Shown here in pieces: positions 40,914 through 41,017 of a DNA stretch of 41,017 nucleotides (positions are counted from its first letter, which is position 1; each line of letters starts with the position of its first letter). The DNA is from Clostridium sp. (GTDB lineage: Bacteria > Bacillota > Clostridia > Clostridiales > Clostridiaceae): NCBI RefSeq assembly GCF_021443865.1, contig NZ_JABUTB010000018.1, forward strand, positions 1 to 41,017, in the 5' to 3' direction. The notes below the pieces were generated by a model, which was given only the letters and a program-made list of their open reading frames with translations, was not told the origin of the DNA and searched no databases. The position numbers were made by a program, and so were the translations under genes.

Positions 40914-41017
40914 CTTGCAACCTTTATTGCAGGACCGTGCTGTGCCAGATATCTGGCGGACTTAGGCGCAGAAGTTATTAAAGTAGAGTCTCCGAAAGGC
41001 GATCCTTTAAGATTCAC
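40914..41017 (+). CDS. Fragment of a CaiB/BaiF (family III) CoA-transferase, truncated at both ends
   Basis: Plus-strand [34 protein letters not shown], typical family III CoA-transferase N-terminal motif. Confidence 0.8.

Overview
AT-rich, low-GC Firmicutes chromosome segment of Clostridium type. Nearly all genes are on the minus strand. Main blocks: a relA/apt/secDF/yajC/tgt/queA/ruvBA housekeeping cluster; FtsW/RodA- and SpoVD-like PBP genes; msrB and a 3-methyladenine glycosylase; an ECF transporter set (S-EcfA-EcfT); a pyridoxine kinase with a second ECF S component; htpG; a lysine decarboxylase-fold enzyme; an M16 peptidase; the SCIFF ranthipeptide pair scfA/scfB; a Ktr/Trk K+ uptake pair; yebC; a YigZ/IMPACT protein; a MocR regulator; and, at the right edge, an SF3/VapE-like phage or plasmid helicase. 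No tRNA, rRNA or CRISPR array was recognised. Most notable: (i) a protein joining an N-terminal UvrD/SF1-like ATPase half to a C-terminal LexA/S24 self-cleavage domain; (ii) a shortened RecJ/DHH protein at the recJ locus with every recognisable catalytic motif replaced; (iii) a 45-aa SCIFF precursor missing from the ORF track, with a hairpin between it and its maturase and an M16 peptidase just downstream; (iv) a likely fossil of a SAM hydroxide adenosyltransferase upstream of the ECF genes; (v) a candidate stand-alone small RNA on the plus strand; (vi) a sharp junction at the right end, where the ORF-track call (459 aa) reads antisense through a family III CoA-transferase fragment. All calls come from reading the sequence; no database search was run.
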